Assembly: GCA_023662835.1 (NCBI GenBank)
Contig: JAMPII010000012.1
Span: 1-47,163 of the forward strand
Source of the DNA: Muribaculaceae bacterium
GTDB taxonomy: Bacteria > Bacteroidota > Bacteroidia > Bacteroidales > Muribaculaceae
Direction of reading: 5' to 3'
DNA: 47,163 nt
The position numbers and the translations under genes are program-made. Positions 34,507 to 42,401 of this stretch are shown here, piece after piece. Below the pieces are notes generated by a model. It did no database searches. It was not told where the DNA came from and was given only the letters and a program-made list of their open reading frames with translations. How positions within the stretch are numbered: the stretch's first letter is position 1; each line of letters begins with the position of its first letter.

Positions 34507-35304
34507 TTGTTTTTAATTTTGTCGCTCTCAAATAAATCGGCTGTAATCATTGGCTCTGGTAACGTTGCAACCAGGCTAGCCTTTGCATTGTACAACAAGC
34601 TGAACATCCTTCAGGTATATAGCCGAAGCTACGATCATGCCTGCGAGTTGGCTACGAAAATTGGAGCTCAGCCGGTCAATGATGCCAAAGAAATAATAAG
34701 CGCGGCCGATATTTATATCCTCGCAATTGCCGATGATGCTATATGCAAATTTGCCAATAAAGTTAATATCTCTGACGGTCTTTGGATTCACACATCCGGA
34801 AGCACCGCTTTATCCGTGATTCGTAATCTAGGCAAAGAGCAAGGCGTTTTGTATCCTCTACAAACATTATCGAAAGATTTGGAAGTCGATTTTTCTAATG
34901 TTCACTTGCTGACAGAAGCATCATCGGTCTTAGCTCTCAACACAGTCGATGAAATTGCTAAGGCTTCAGGATGCAACAATGTATATCATGTAACGTCAGA
35001 ACAGCGTAAGCGAATTCACATAGCCGCGGTTTTTGGCTGCAACTTTGCTAATTTAATGTGGATGTACGCTGACGACATTTTAAAAGAAAACGGCTTAGAT
35101 TTAAGGATATTGGATCCACTGCTTAAAGAAACGCTTAAAAAGGCATTGCTTGTAGGCCCAACTCAAGGAATGACAGGTCCGGCACGTCGTGGTGATGCTA
35201 AAATCATCAATAACCACTTGGATATGCTGTCGGGGGAATTAGCCGACACATATAGCCTACTTTCAAAACTGATTCTAAAACGATACCACAATGAGCAAGA
35301 TTGA
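34507..35304 (+). CDS. DUF2520 / Rossmann-like NAD(P)-binding protein
   Basis: 265 residues from TTG at 34507; TTG at 34519 is the alternative, and there is no ATG or GTG early enough. SAVIIGSGNVATRLAFAL is a Rossmann nucleotide site resembling pyrroline-5-carboxylate reductase. HTSGST (about 96-101) and LLVGPTQGMTGPARRGD (about 216-232) are the conserved pieces of the DUF2520 family, whose second domain is helical. An oxidoreductase role is assumed for the family, but the substrate is unknown. Its end overlaps kdsC by 14 bases. Order with kdsC and maf downstream is conserved in Bacteroidales as I remember it. Confidence 0.85.
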   Translation: MFLILSLSNKSAVIIGSGNVATRLAFALYNKLNILQVYSRSYDHACELATKIGAQPVNDAKEIISAADIYILAIADDAICKFANKVNISDGLWIHTSGSTALSVIRNLGKEQGVLYPLQTLSKDLEVDFSNVHLLTEASSVLALNTVDEIAKASGCNNVYHVTSEQRKRIHIAAVFGCNFANLMWMYADDILKENGLDLRILDPLLKETLKKALLVGPTQGMTGPARRGDAKIINNHLDMLSGELADTYSLLSKLILKRYHNEQD

Positions 35305-35815
35305 TTACGACCTTACAAAGATAAAAGGATTGGTATTTGATGTCGACGGAGTTTTATCCCCATCAACTATTCCAATGGGATCCGACGGGGTGCCATCGCG
35401 GATGGTTAATATCAAGGATGGGTATGCACTCCAGCTGATTGTAAAATTAGGATATAAAGTCGCGATAATTACCGGTGGTATTTCTGAAGCTATACATAAA
35501 CGTTTTTCTGCATTGGGAATAACCGACATATACATGGGATCCTCTGTAAAGCTCGATTTGTTGAAATCGTGGATTAAACAGAATGGATTAACCCCGGAAC
35601 AGGTTGCTTTTATTGGCGATGACATACCTGATTTACAAGCGATGCTACATGTTGGTTTGTCTGTTGCGCCAGCCGACGCTGCCACCGATATCAAGCGTAT
35701 CGCAAAATACATATCTCCGGTTAGCGGTGGCTATGGCGTGGCCCGCGACGTAATTGAAGAACTACTGCGAGCCAACGGTCAATGGCTCGATTCTGCTAAC
35801 GCATTCGGCTGGTAA
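35291..35815 (+). CDS. kdsC: KdsC-type HAD phosphatase (3-deoxy-D-manno-octulosonate 8-phosphate phosphatase)
   Basis: 174 residues, the short cap-less HAD form. The nucleophile motif is DVDGV (17-21), the second motif ITGG, and the last GDDIPDL with two Asp for Mg. SGGYGVARDVIEELL near the end is typical for KdsC, which frees Kdo from Kdo-8-P for lipid A core synthesis as a tetramer. Related YrbI-like or N-acylneuraminate-9-phosphatase HADs cannot be fully excluded. It overlaps the DUF2520 gene by 14 bases and ends 1 base before the maf start, so all belong to one transcript. Confidence 0.87.
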   Translation: MSKIDYDLTKIKGLVFDVDGVLSPSTIPMGSDGVPSRMVNIKDGYALQLIVKLGYKVAIITGGISEAIHKRFSALGITDIYMGSSVKLDLLKSWIKQNGLTPEQVAFIGDDIPDLQAMLHVGLSVAPADAATDIKRIAKYISPVSGGYGVARDVIEELLRANGQWLDSANAFGW

Positions 35816-35816
35816 G

Positions 35817-36419
35817 ATGGAACAATTAATCGAAAACCGATTCGATAAAACAGATATACTGCTGGCAAGTAAATCGCCTCGTCGTCGTCAGCTTCTGAAA
35901 ATGGCCAATATACCGTATAGCTTGGTGAAAATTAAAAAAGTTGATGAATCATACCCTGATTCGCTAACACCGGAAATGGTTCCTGTATTTTTGTCGCAGA
36001 AAAAATCACAGGCCTATATGCCGGAATTATCAAATAACCAAGTGTTGATTACTGCCGATACGGTCGTGATACTGGGCACGTCGATTTTAGGAAAACCGGC
36101 AAACGAGAAAGAGGCAATTCAAATGCTGAAATCGCTTTCAGGTCGTAAACACAAGGTAGTTACCGGTGTTACAATTACCTCAGTCCAAAAGCAAGTTTCA
36201 TTTTTCGTGTCGACCGATGTTGAATTTGATGCGTTAACAGATTCTGAGATAGAATATTATGTAACAAAATATGAACCATTTGACAAAGCTGGTTCCTATG
36301 GCATACAAGAATGGATAGGAGCGATTGGAATAAAGGGAATATCGGGCAGCTACTACAATGTGATGGGGCTTCCCATACAACGTTTGTACAGAGAATTACA
36401 AAACTTTATTAAAGCTTAA
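35817..36419 (+). CDS. maf: Maf-family nucleotide pyrophosphatase
   Basis: 200 residues from the ATG at 35817, just after the kdsC stop; an in-frame TTG at 35754 lies inside kdsC and adds nothing conserved. ILLASKSPRRRQLL opens the Maf fold. TADTVV holds the catalytic Asp, then GKPAN, GRKHKVVTGV and YEPFDKAGSYGIQ follow. Maf proteins hydrolyse dTTP/UTP or modified nucleotides and are linked to division arrest; the subfamily (YhdE type) is likely but not certain. Its stop is two bases from the stop of convergent uvrA. Confidence 0.92.
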   Translation: MEQLIENRFDKTDILLASKSPRRRQLLKMANIPYSLVKIKKVDESYPDSLTPEMVPVFLSQKKSQAYMPELSNNQVLITADTVVILGTSILGKPANEKEAIQMLKSLSGRKHKVVTGVTITSVQKQVSFFVSTDVEFDALTDSEIEYYVTKYEPFDKAGSYGIQEWIGAIGIKGISGSYYNVMGLPIQRLYRELQNFIKA

Positions 36420-36421
36420 AT

Positions 36422-39250
36422 CTAATCAATCCCCAGCTCCGCTCGTATAAACGGTGCCGTGGGCGATTCGGTTTTGGCTATTTCGGCAGGTGTGCCTTGA
36501 GCAATTATCCTGCCGCCGTTTTTGCCACCTTCGGGACCCATGTCGATTATGTAGTCGGCACATTTCAAGACATCTATGTTATGTTCTATCACTAACACAG
36601 TGTTTCCTTTTGCAACCAACCTGTTGAGAACTCCCATAAGAACGTTCACATCGTCGAAATGCAATCCGGTTGTCGGCTCATCCAAAATAAACAGTGTTTT
36701 TCCTGTGTCGCGTTTCGCAAGTTCCGTTGCAAGTTTAACTCTTTGATTCTCACCGCCTGAAAGTGTACTGGACGGTTGGCCAAGTTTAATATACCCTAAA
36801 CCTATTTCTTGAAGTACTTGTATTTTCTTCAAAATATTAGGCACGTTTGAGAAGAACTCAACAGCTTGGTTTATGGTCATATCAAGAACATCGGCAATCG
36901 ATTTACCTTTAAATCGCACCTCCAGAGTTTCTCGATTGTAACGTTTTCCGCCACAAACTTCGCATGGCACCAACACATCAGGCAAAAAATTCATCTCAAT
37001 TGTCTTATACCCATTACCGGAGCAAGCTTCGCACCGGCCCCCGGCAACATTAAATGAGAACCGCCCCGGGCGATATCCACGAATTTTGGCCTCAGGCAAA
37101 TTCACAAACAAACTTCTGATGTCAGAAAATACGCCAGTGTACGTAGCTGGATTTGAACGGGGAGAACGTCCAAGTGGCGACTGGTCGACAGTCACAACTT
37201 TGTCAATATTTTCCAAACCTTCAATCGACTTGTAGGGGAGAGGTTCTTGCAGGGAGCGGTAAAAATGGTTGCTGAGAATAGGTTGGAGAGTGCCGTTTAT
37301 CAAACTGGATTTTCCACTTCCGGAAACGCCTGATACGCACACAAATTTTCCAAGAGGAAGCGTCAGGTCAACGTTCTTCAGGTTATGGCCCGTACAGCCC
37401 AGCAGTCGTAAACTCTTCCCATTACCTTTGCGAATTGTTTTTGGCGGCTCAATTTTCAGCGTGCCATTAAGATAATCTGACGTCAGTGTATGAGTCTCAA
37501 TCATTTGCGCCGGAGTTCCCTCAAATACAACTTCGCCACCTTTCCTACCTGCCTTAGGGCCTATATCGACTATATAGTCGGCTTCAAGCATTATTTCTTT
37601 ATCATGTTCTACAACAATTATCGTATTATTCGCATCACGTAAACGTTTTAGCGACTCTATCAGCCGTTTATTGTCGCGCTGATGTAATCCGATACTCGGC
37701 TCATCCAAAATATAGAGCACATTTACAAGCTCACTTCCCATCTGAGTTGCCAGACGAATTCGCTGACTTTCACCACCTGAAAGTGTAGCTGAATTCCGGT
37801 TCAGCGACAGATAGTCAAGCCCTACATCAACAAGAAACGATAACCGGGAAACAATTTCCTTAATAATCTCGGCGCCAATTTGTCGCTGATTGGTTGACAA
37901 GGTCTTGGGTAGAGCCTTCATCCATTGTAGCAAATCATAAATGTCCATTGCGCTTAATTGCGCGATATTCTTTCCATTTACAAAAAAGTGGAGAGCTTCT
38001 TTGTTCAACCGTGTGCCATTGCATTCAGGACACACAATTCTAGAGTAAAATTGCCCGCTCCATTTTTGTGCCTTAGCCGACGATTCTTCACTTTGCTGAA
38101 GTTCGAGATATTTTACCAGTCCTTCATACGATTGAAAGTAGTTAAATGTTGTCTGCATGTCGGTTTTAATTGACAACCTTTCGGGCGTTCCATTAAGAAT
38201 ATCGCTTATGGCCTCTTCGGGAAGTTCCGATATCGGAGTCTTTATGTCGCAGCCGTATTTTTCGCAAATGGCAGCAATCTGCCAGAAAATCATGGAATTT
38301 TTATATGTTCCTAATGCTACGATTCCTCCTTGGTAAATCGACATTTCCGGATTTGGTATCAACTTTTCCTTATCCACCATATTAACATAGCCCAATCCTT
38401 TACAGCACGGGCATGCTCCTTGCGGCGAATTAAAAGAAAAGTTGTGCGGAGCCGGTTCGCGATATGAAATTCCGCTTACTGGATCCATTAGCGATTGGCT
38501 GTAGTGGGCTAAAGTCTCATTTATTACATCATAAATAATAAGTTCTTTCCCACCGGCACGCAAAGCCTCCGACACCGAATTACGCAACCGTTCAATGTCC
38601 TTGCTCTGAACCTTTAGCTTGTCAACAACAAGTTCAACCGTATGATTGGCGTAACGATTCAGCTTCATTTCAGGAACTATCTCTTTAAATTCGCCATCTG
38701 TCCGAACGTTAAGATACCCTTTTTTGCGAAGCTGTTCAAAAAGCTCTTTATAATGCCCCTTCCTATTTTTTACTAATGGTGAAAGTATGTATATTTTTGC
38801 ACCATTGTATTTTTCCAGAATGAGATTCACAATTTTCTCTTCGGTGTATTTAACCATTGGTTCGCCAGAAATATAGCTACGGGCTTCGCCTATACGAGCA
38901 AATAGCAAACGTAAATAATCGTACACCTCGGTTGTTGTGCCTATTGTGCTTCGGGGATTGCGGTTTATTGTTTTCTGCTCAATGGATATTACCGGCGACA
39001 AGCCATTTATCTGGTCAACATCGGGGCGTTCCAATGTTCCGAGCATATTTCTTGCATAGGCTGAGAAGGTTTCTATATATCGCCGTTGACCTTCTGCAAA
39101 AATCGTATCAAAGGCCAACGACGATTTACCCGAGCCGCTCAAGCCTGTAATAACAGTTAATGAATTGTGCGGAATGCTTACGTCGATATTTTTCAGGTTA
39201 TGTACCCTCGCACCGATTACATTTAAATATGTTTGTTCCTTCTTCGACAT
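36422..39250 (-). CDS. uvrA: Excinuclease ABC subunit A
   Basis: 942 residues from the ATG at 39250; a TTG 11 codons upstream is less likely. Two ABC ATPase modules are present: Walker A GLSGSGKS (36-43) and GVSGSGKS in the second half, with the signature sequences TLSGGESQRI and TLSGGENQRV. The C-terminal zinc finger CEAC...CEVC, needed for damage binding, is intact. The first zinc module keeps only its second half (GACPCCKGLG, about 278-287): the expected CPxC before it reads DPVS. UvrA scans DNA for bulky damage with UvrB in nucleotide excision repair. Bacteroidota commonly carry more than one UvrA, and this may be the paralogous type. It is downstream of the lytic transglycosylase (36 bases). 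Confidence 0.93.
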   Translation of the reverse strand: MSKKEQTYLNVIGARVHNLKNIDVSIPHNSLTVITGLSGSGKSSLAFDTIFAEGQRRYIETFSAYARNMLGTLERPDVDQINGLSPVISIEQKTINRNPRSTIGTTTEVYDYLRLLFARIGEARSYISGEPMVKYTEEKIVNLILEKYNGAKIYILSPLVKNRKGHYKELFEQLRKKGYLNVRTDGEFKEIVPEMKLNRYANHTVELVVDKLKVQSKDIERLRNSVSEALRAGGKELIIYDVINETLAHYSQSLMDPVSGISYREPAPHNFSFNSPQGACPCCKGLGYVNMVDKEKLIPNPEMSIYQGGIVALGTYKNSMIFWQIAAICEKYGCDIKTPISELPEEAISDILNGTPERLSIKTDMQTTFNYFQSYEGLVKYLELQQSEESSAKAQKWSGQFYSRIVCPECNGTRLNKEALHFFVNGKNIAQLSAMDIYDLLQWMKALPKTLSTNQRQIGAEIIKEIVSRLSFLVDVGLDYLSLNRNSATLSGGESQRIRLATQMGSELVNVLYILDEPSIGLHQRDNKRLIESLKRLRDANNTIIVVEHDKEIMLEADYIVDIGPKAGRKGGEVVFEGTPAQMIETHTLTSDYLNGTLKIEPPKTIRKGNGKSLRLLGCTGHNLKNVDLTLPLGKFVCVSGVSGSGKSSLINGTLQPILSNHFYRSLQEPLPYKSIEGLENIDKVVTVDQSPLGRSPRSNPATYTGVFSDIRSLFVNLPEAKIRGYRPGRFSFNVAGGRCEACSGNGYKTIEMNFLPDVLVPCEVCGGKRYNRETLEVRFKGKSIADVLDMTINQAVEFFSNVPNILKKIQVLQEIGLGYIKLGQPSSTLSGGENQRVKLATELAKRDTGKTLFILDEPTTGLHFDDVNVLMGVLNRLVAKGNTVLVIEHNIDVLKCADYIIDMGPEGGKNGGRIIAQGTPAEIAKTESPTAPFIRAELGID

Positions 39251-39286
39251 ATTCTCAATTGTTTTTAAACGCACTCTCAACAATTC

Positions 39287-40222
39287 TTATTTTGAAATCC
39301 AATTTTTATTGTAAACCGATCTACTCTGAGTGCTTCTTTTTAATTCCGATTTTTCTGGAATGACTACCGTGTAGGTTTTCCCTGTTTTGTTCGGTAACGA
39401 TTTGGCTCTTATCCAAGGATTATAATCACGCAAAATCATATAACTGATGCCTTGCTTCTCAGCCCAATCTGGCCAGCTTTCAATAGGAGTTGAAACTTTG
39501 ACCTCTCTCACTTTTGCCGGTTGATAGAGCTGATCGGCCGACAAATGGAAGCCATATTTGGCCGGATTCTCCATAATCATTTTTATTGCAAGAAGCCGGA
39601 ACATATATCGCGAGGTCTCGTCGGCCAGAAACAAGTCGTAAGCAGACGACTGATTTTGAGCTCCCAATTCGCGCGTTATACGAGCCATGCCCCCATTATA
39701 CGATGCTGCTACTGACTCCCAGTTGCCATATTTGGCTAATGCATCTTTCATGTAACGGCATGCCGCCTTTGTTGCTTTCTCCAAATTATATCGCTCATCC
39801 ACATACTCATTTACCTCGAGCCCATAATGTTTCGCTGTTGAAGGAATAAATTGCCATATTCCGGCTGCTTTAGCGCCGGAATAAGCTCGAGGATTAAGCG
39901 TGCTTTCAATGCAAGCCAGATATACTATGTCGGTTGGCACACCATTTTTTTTCAAAATCGGTATTATTGTTGGAAAATATTTATTAGCACGTTTGATTAC
40001 AAGCAAGGTATTTCCATGGGTGTAGGCCATTGATGTCAGTTCACGATCAAGGCGCTCAAACATATCAACACGATCTAGATCGATTTTCATTCCAGCAAAC
40101 TCAACTGATTGAGGAATGTCGGGATTCTCAATGCGCGAGAACACAGAACTCCTCTCAGTATTCTGAGCTGCTAAACTTACTTCTATTCCAAGCAACGCTA
40201 CAACAAGCAGAAATAATTTCAT
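39287..40222 (-). CDS. MltD-like membrane-bound lytic murein transglycosylase
   Basis: 311 residues with an N-terminal signal peptide (MKLFLLVVALLGIEVSLAAQ). The SLT domain covers about 92-215; catalytic Glu106 is in YLACIESTLNP, followed by AAGIWQFIPSTAKHYGL and SYNGG, as in family 1 enzymes of the MltD/Slt type. The C-terminal 90 residues resemble the start of a LysM-like segment (ISYMILRDYNPWI...YTVVIP) but are too short for a full set. It cleaves the glycan strand to form 1,6-anhydro-MurNAc during wall growth. It is encoded just upstream of uvrA and possibly co-transcribed. There is no lipobox, so it may be free in the periplasm. Confidence 0.9.
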   Translation of the reverse strand: MKLFLLVVALLGIEVSLAAQNTERSSVFSRIENPDIPQSVEFAGMKIDLDRVDMFERLDRELTSMAYTHGNTLLVIKRANKYFPTIIPILKKNGVPTDIVYLACIESTLNPRAYSGAKAAGIWQFIPSTAKHYGLEVNEYVDERYNLEKATKAACRYMKDALAKYGNWESVAASYNGGMARITRELGAQNQSSAYDLFLADETSRYMFRLLAIKMIMENPAKYGFHLSADQLYQPAKVREVKVSTPIESWPDWAEKQGISYMILRDYNPWIRAKSLPNKTGKTYTVVIPEKSELKRSTQSRSVYNKNWISK

Positions 40223-40269
40223 ATAGTAAAGTTTTATAAAGTAAATACTGTTAGGTTTTAAGCTGAATT

Positions 40270-41607
40270 TTAATTGTTTAAGTTACCGCCAGTACGGTTT
40301 TTGCCTTCATTGATGATGTTTATATCTCCCTTTAAATTGTACGAGCGTCCGTCGGCACCTTTTGCCGATATAACGTAATAATAAACACCCGACGGCACTA
40401 ATTTCCCCTTATATTTTCCGTCCCAACCGTCGGATGGATTTGTGAATGAGCATACTCTCTGGCCCCAGCGGTTGAAGATATGACAATTGAAGCTGACTAT
40501 TGACTTATAGCTTACTTTCCATATGTCGTTTACTCCATCTTCATTTCCTGGCGAGAATGCATTAGGGCATTTTATATCTGATTCTCCTATTGTTACGTCG
40601 AACGACTGAGAGTAGGCTGTGCAACTGCCATCTGCGTTGGCCGTTGCGAACCGGACATAAAAATTACCCTCTTCGCGGAAAGTGTAATTGAAATCCTGAT
40701 TGTTATCACGGAAAGTTATTATGTCAAATTCTGAATCGCGCGATATTTGCCATTCCTTAAACACAACGGCATCTGTTACCCATGCTCTGAATTCCACCTC
40801 AGCCGGAGCTGACCCGCCGAGCGAGCCGCTTGAACCTGACGATTGTTCATTGTCAGCATTACGTTCAACCTGCTCTGCTTCTGCAAAACATCCGACAGCA
40901 ACAGCTTTATAATCGGATGTTTCATAACTGACTTCTGTTCCCCATGTCTTAAGGAATCTGTCGCCTGATATAACAAAACGAGTATCCGTGTAAGGAGATT
41001 CTACCAAAATTGTGTTTGATATATGCTCCAATTGTTTTACAACTTCTTTATAGTTGTAGTTCTTTGTGTCCATATCAAACTCCAGAGTGTTGTAACCCAG
41101 TTCAATATTTCTCGACAATTCTTTATTCTGGCCATTAATTGTTGTGTAATATATCGGTGAAGCAGACCCGGTAAAATTCAATGTCACGGTTGAGCAATCC
41201 GATTCCAAACCTATTTGGAGGTTGTCGATTGAAAACTCATGCCTTGAATAATCAACAATCCAAAAATACATCCGGCTGGCCCCATCCTCAATAATGTAGC
41301 CACAATCGCCTTCAACATTATTTAAGGTTGATATTGTACCACTATAGCTCACTTCAACAGGTTCCGCAAAACCTCCGCCTCGGGTTCCATACTTTAGCCA
41401 GGTAGGTTTGTTGCCTGATGTCGAGACATAACTTGCCGATACACCGGCGGCATTGTGCAAAACATAAATCTTGTTTAAACCGGTTGAAGCTTCTGGATTT
41501 ATTTCAACAACGGGAACACTATTGCCACTGAATGATATTTCAGAGGCAAATATATTTAACGATTCAGCAAATATGGTGATTATTAATGCAATTAATTTCT
41601 TTTTCAT
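40270..41607 (-). CDS. Exported protein with type B (gliding-motility-type) T9SS sorting domain
   Basis: 445 residues. A signal peptide covers about 1-21. The middle is a set of beta-rich segments, with a PKD-like stretch (about 270-345, YTFREEGNFYVRFATANADGS) after a low-complexity Ser/Gly linker near 258-268. Residues about 350-435 are the conserved C-terminal module: CPNAFSPGNEDGVNDIWK, FNRWGQRV and GWDGKYKGKLVPSGVYYYVI. This is the CHU_C/type B T9SS domain that marks cargo for export through the outer membrane. No T9SS machinery gene is in the window, so a system elsewhere is assumed. It has no close operon partner. The cargo function is unknown. Confidence 0.85.
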   Translation of the reverse strand: MKKKLIALIITIFAESLNIFASEISFSGNSVPVVEINPEASTGLNKIYVLHNAAGVSASYVSTSGNKPTWLKYGTRGGGFAEPVEVSYSGTISTLNNVEGDCGYIIEDGASRMYFWIVDYSRHEFSIDNLQIGLESDCSTVTLNFTGSASPIYYTTINGQNKELSRNIELGYNTLEFDMDTKNYNYKEVVKQLEHISNTILVESPYTDTRFVISGDRFLKTWGTEVSYETSDYKAVAVGCFAEAEQVERNADNEQSSGSSGSLGGSAPAEVEFRAWVTDAVVFKEWQISRDSEFDIITFRDNNQDFNYTFREEGNFYVRFATANADGSCTAYSQSFDVTIGESDIKCPNAFSPGNEDGVNDIWKVSYKSIVSFNCHIFNRWGQRVCSFTNPSDGWDGKYKGKLVPSGVYYYVISAKGADGRSYNLKGDINIINEGKNRTGGNLNN

Positions 41608-41633
41608 TCTAGTTAATATGACGTATATTCTTA

Positions 41634-41641
41634 CAAATATA
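41634..41641 (-). promoter_or_regulatory. Candidate -7 element for the T9SS cargo gene
   Basis: The minus strand reads TATATTTG, matching TAnnTTTG, with GTTG (plus 41659-41662) as a three-of-four -33 at 17 bases. The leader is about 25 bases. Confidence 0.45.
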
Positions 41642-41724
41642 ATAAATTATACCGTTAACAACTAGCAATGAAACGTTATCAAACCAATAATCTCTATATA
41701 AAAATTGTTAAGGGCTAATATTCT

Positions 41725-42384
41725 CTAGGGTTCCATTGCCAGATCGAAAATCTGCGAAGGCTCGTCAACGATATGATCGGCATAGGTAGCTTTTAAATCG
41801 GACACAGGCCGGAATCCCCATGTAACGCCAACCGATTCAACACAAGCCCGGGCTGCTGTTGTCATGTCAACTCCGGAATCGCCTACATATAGCACATCCG
41901 ACTTTGGTGTTGGGCAGTCCGACAATATACCGAACACAATTGACGGATCTGGTTTTACAGGCATACCTTCTTTTTGGCCCCATATAGAAGCCCAAGGCAC
42001 ATCTGAAAAAAAATGGTTCACAAGATTCACCACTGCTTCATGATATTTGTTTGAAGCTACAGCCAGCTTTACTCCTTTTGCTGTCAAATCGTTAAGCAAC
42101 TGAGGAATGCCATCGTATGGGCGCGAATTGTCGGTTGAATGTTTGTCGTAATATTGTTGGAAATATACTCGGGTGTGTTGCAATTGAAGCGGGTCGTTGC
42201 TGACATCAGTCGGCAGCGCGCGCTCCAGTAGTTTTGTTACGCCATTTCCTACCATTGTAGGGTAGGCCGTTAAAGGGTGGGGGGCATAGCCCATTTTTTC
42301 CAACGCATAATTTGTTGCGTTACCCAAATCGTCGATTGTATTGAGCAACGTTCCGTCGAGATCGAAAATTACCAGTTTTTTCAT
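41725..42384 (-). CDS. gph: Phosphoglycolate phosphatase-like HAD hydrolase
   Basis: 219 residues. The nucleophile motif is FDLDGTLLNT (8-17), a helical cap follows, then VASNK (motif II), the Lys in KPDPS, and YVGDSGVDMTTA (motif IV). This is the Gph/PGP type of HAD phosphatase, which acts on 2-phosphoglycolate; several close relatives act on other small phosphates, so the substrate is not certain. It is the last gene of rho-tamL-gph, 17 bases after tamL. Confidence 0.85.
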   Translation of the reverse strand: MKKLVIFDLDGTLLNTIDDLGNATNYALEKMGYAPHPLTAYPTMVGNGVTKLLERALPTDVSNDPLQLQHTRVYFQQYYDKHSTDNSRPYDGIPQLLNDLTAKGVKLAVASNKYHEAVVNLVNHFFSDVPWASIWGQKEGMPVKPDPSIVFGILSDCPTPKSDVLYVGDSGVDMTTAARACVESVGVTWGFRPVSDLKATYADHIVDEPSQIFDLAMEP

Positions 42385-42401
42385 ATGTTATAAACGCTCT
42401 C

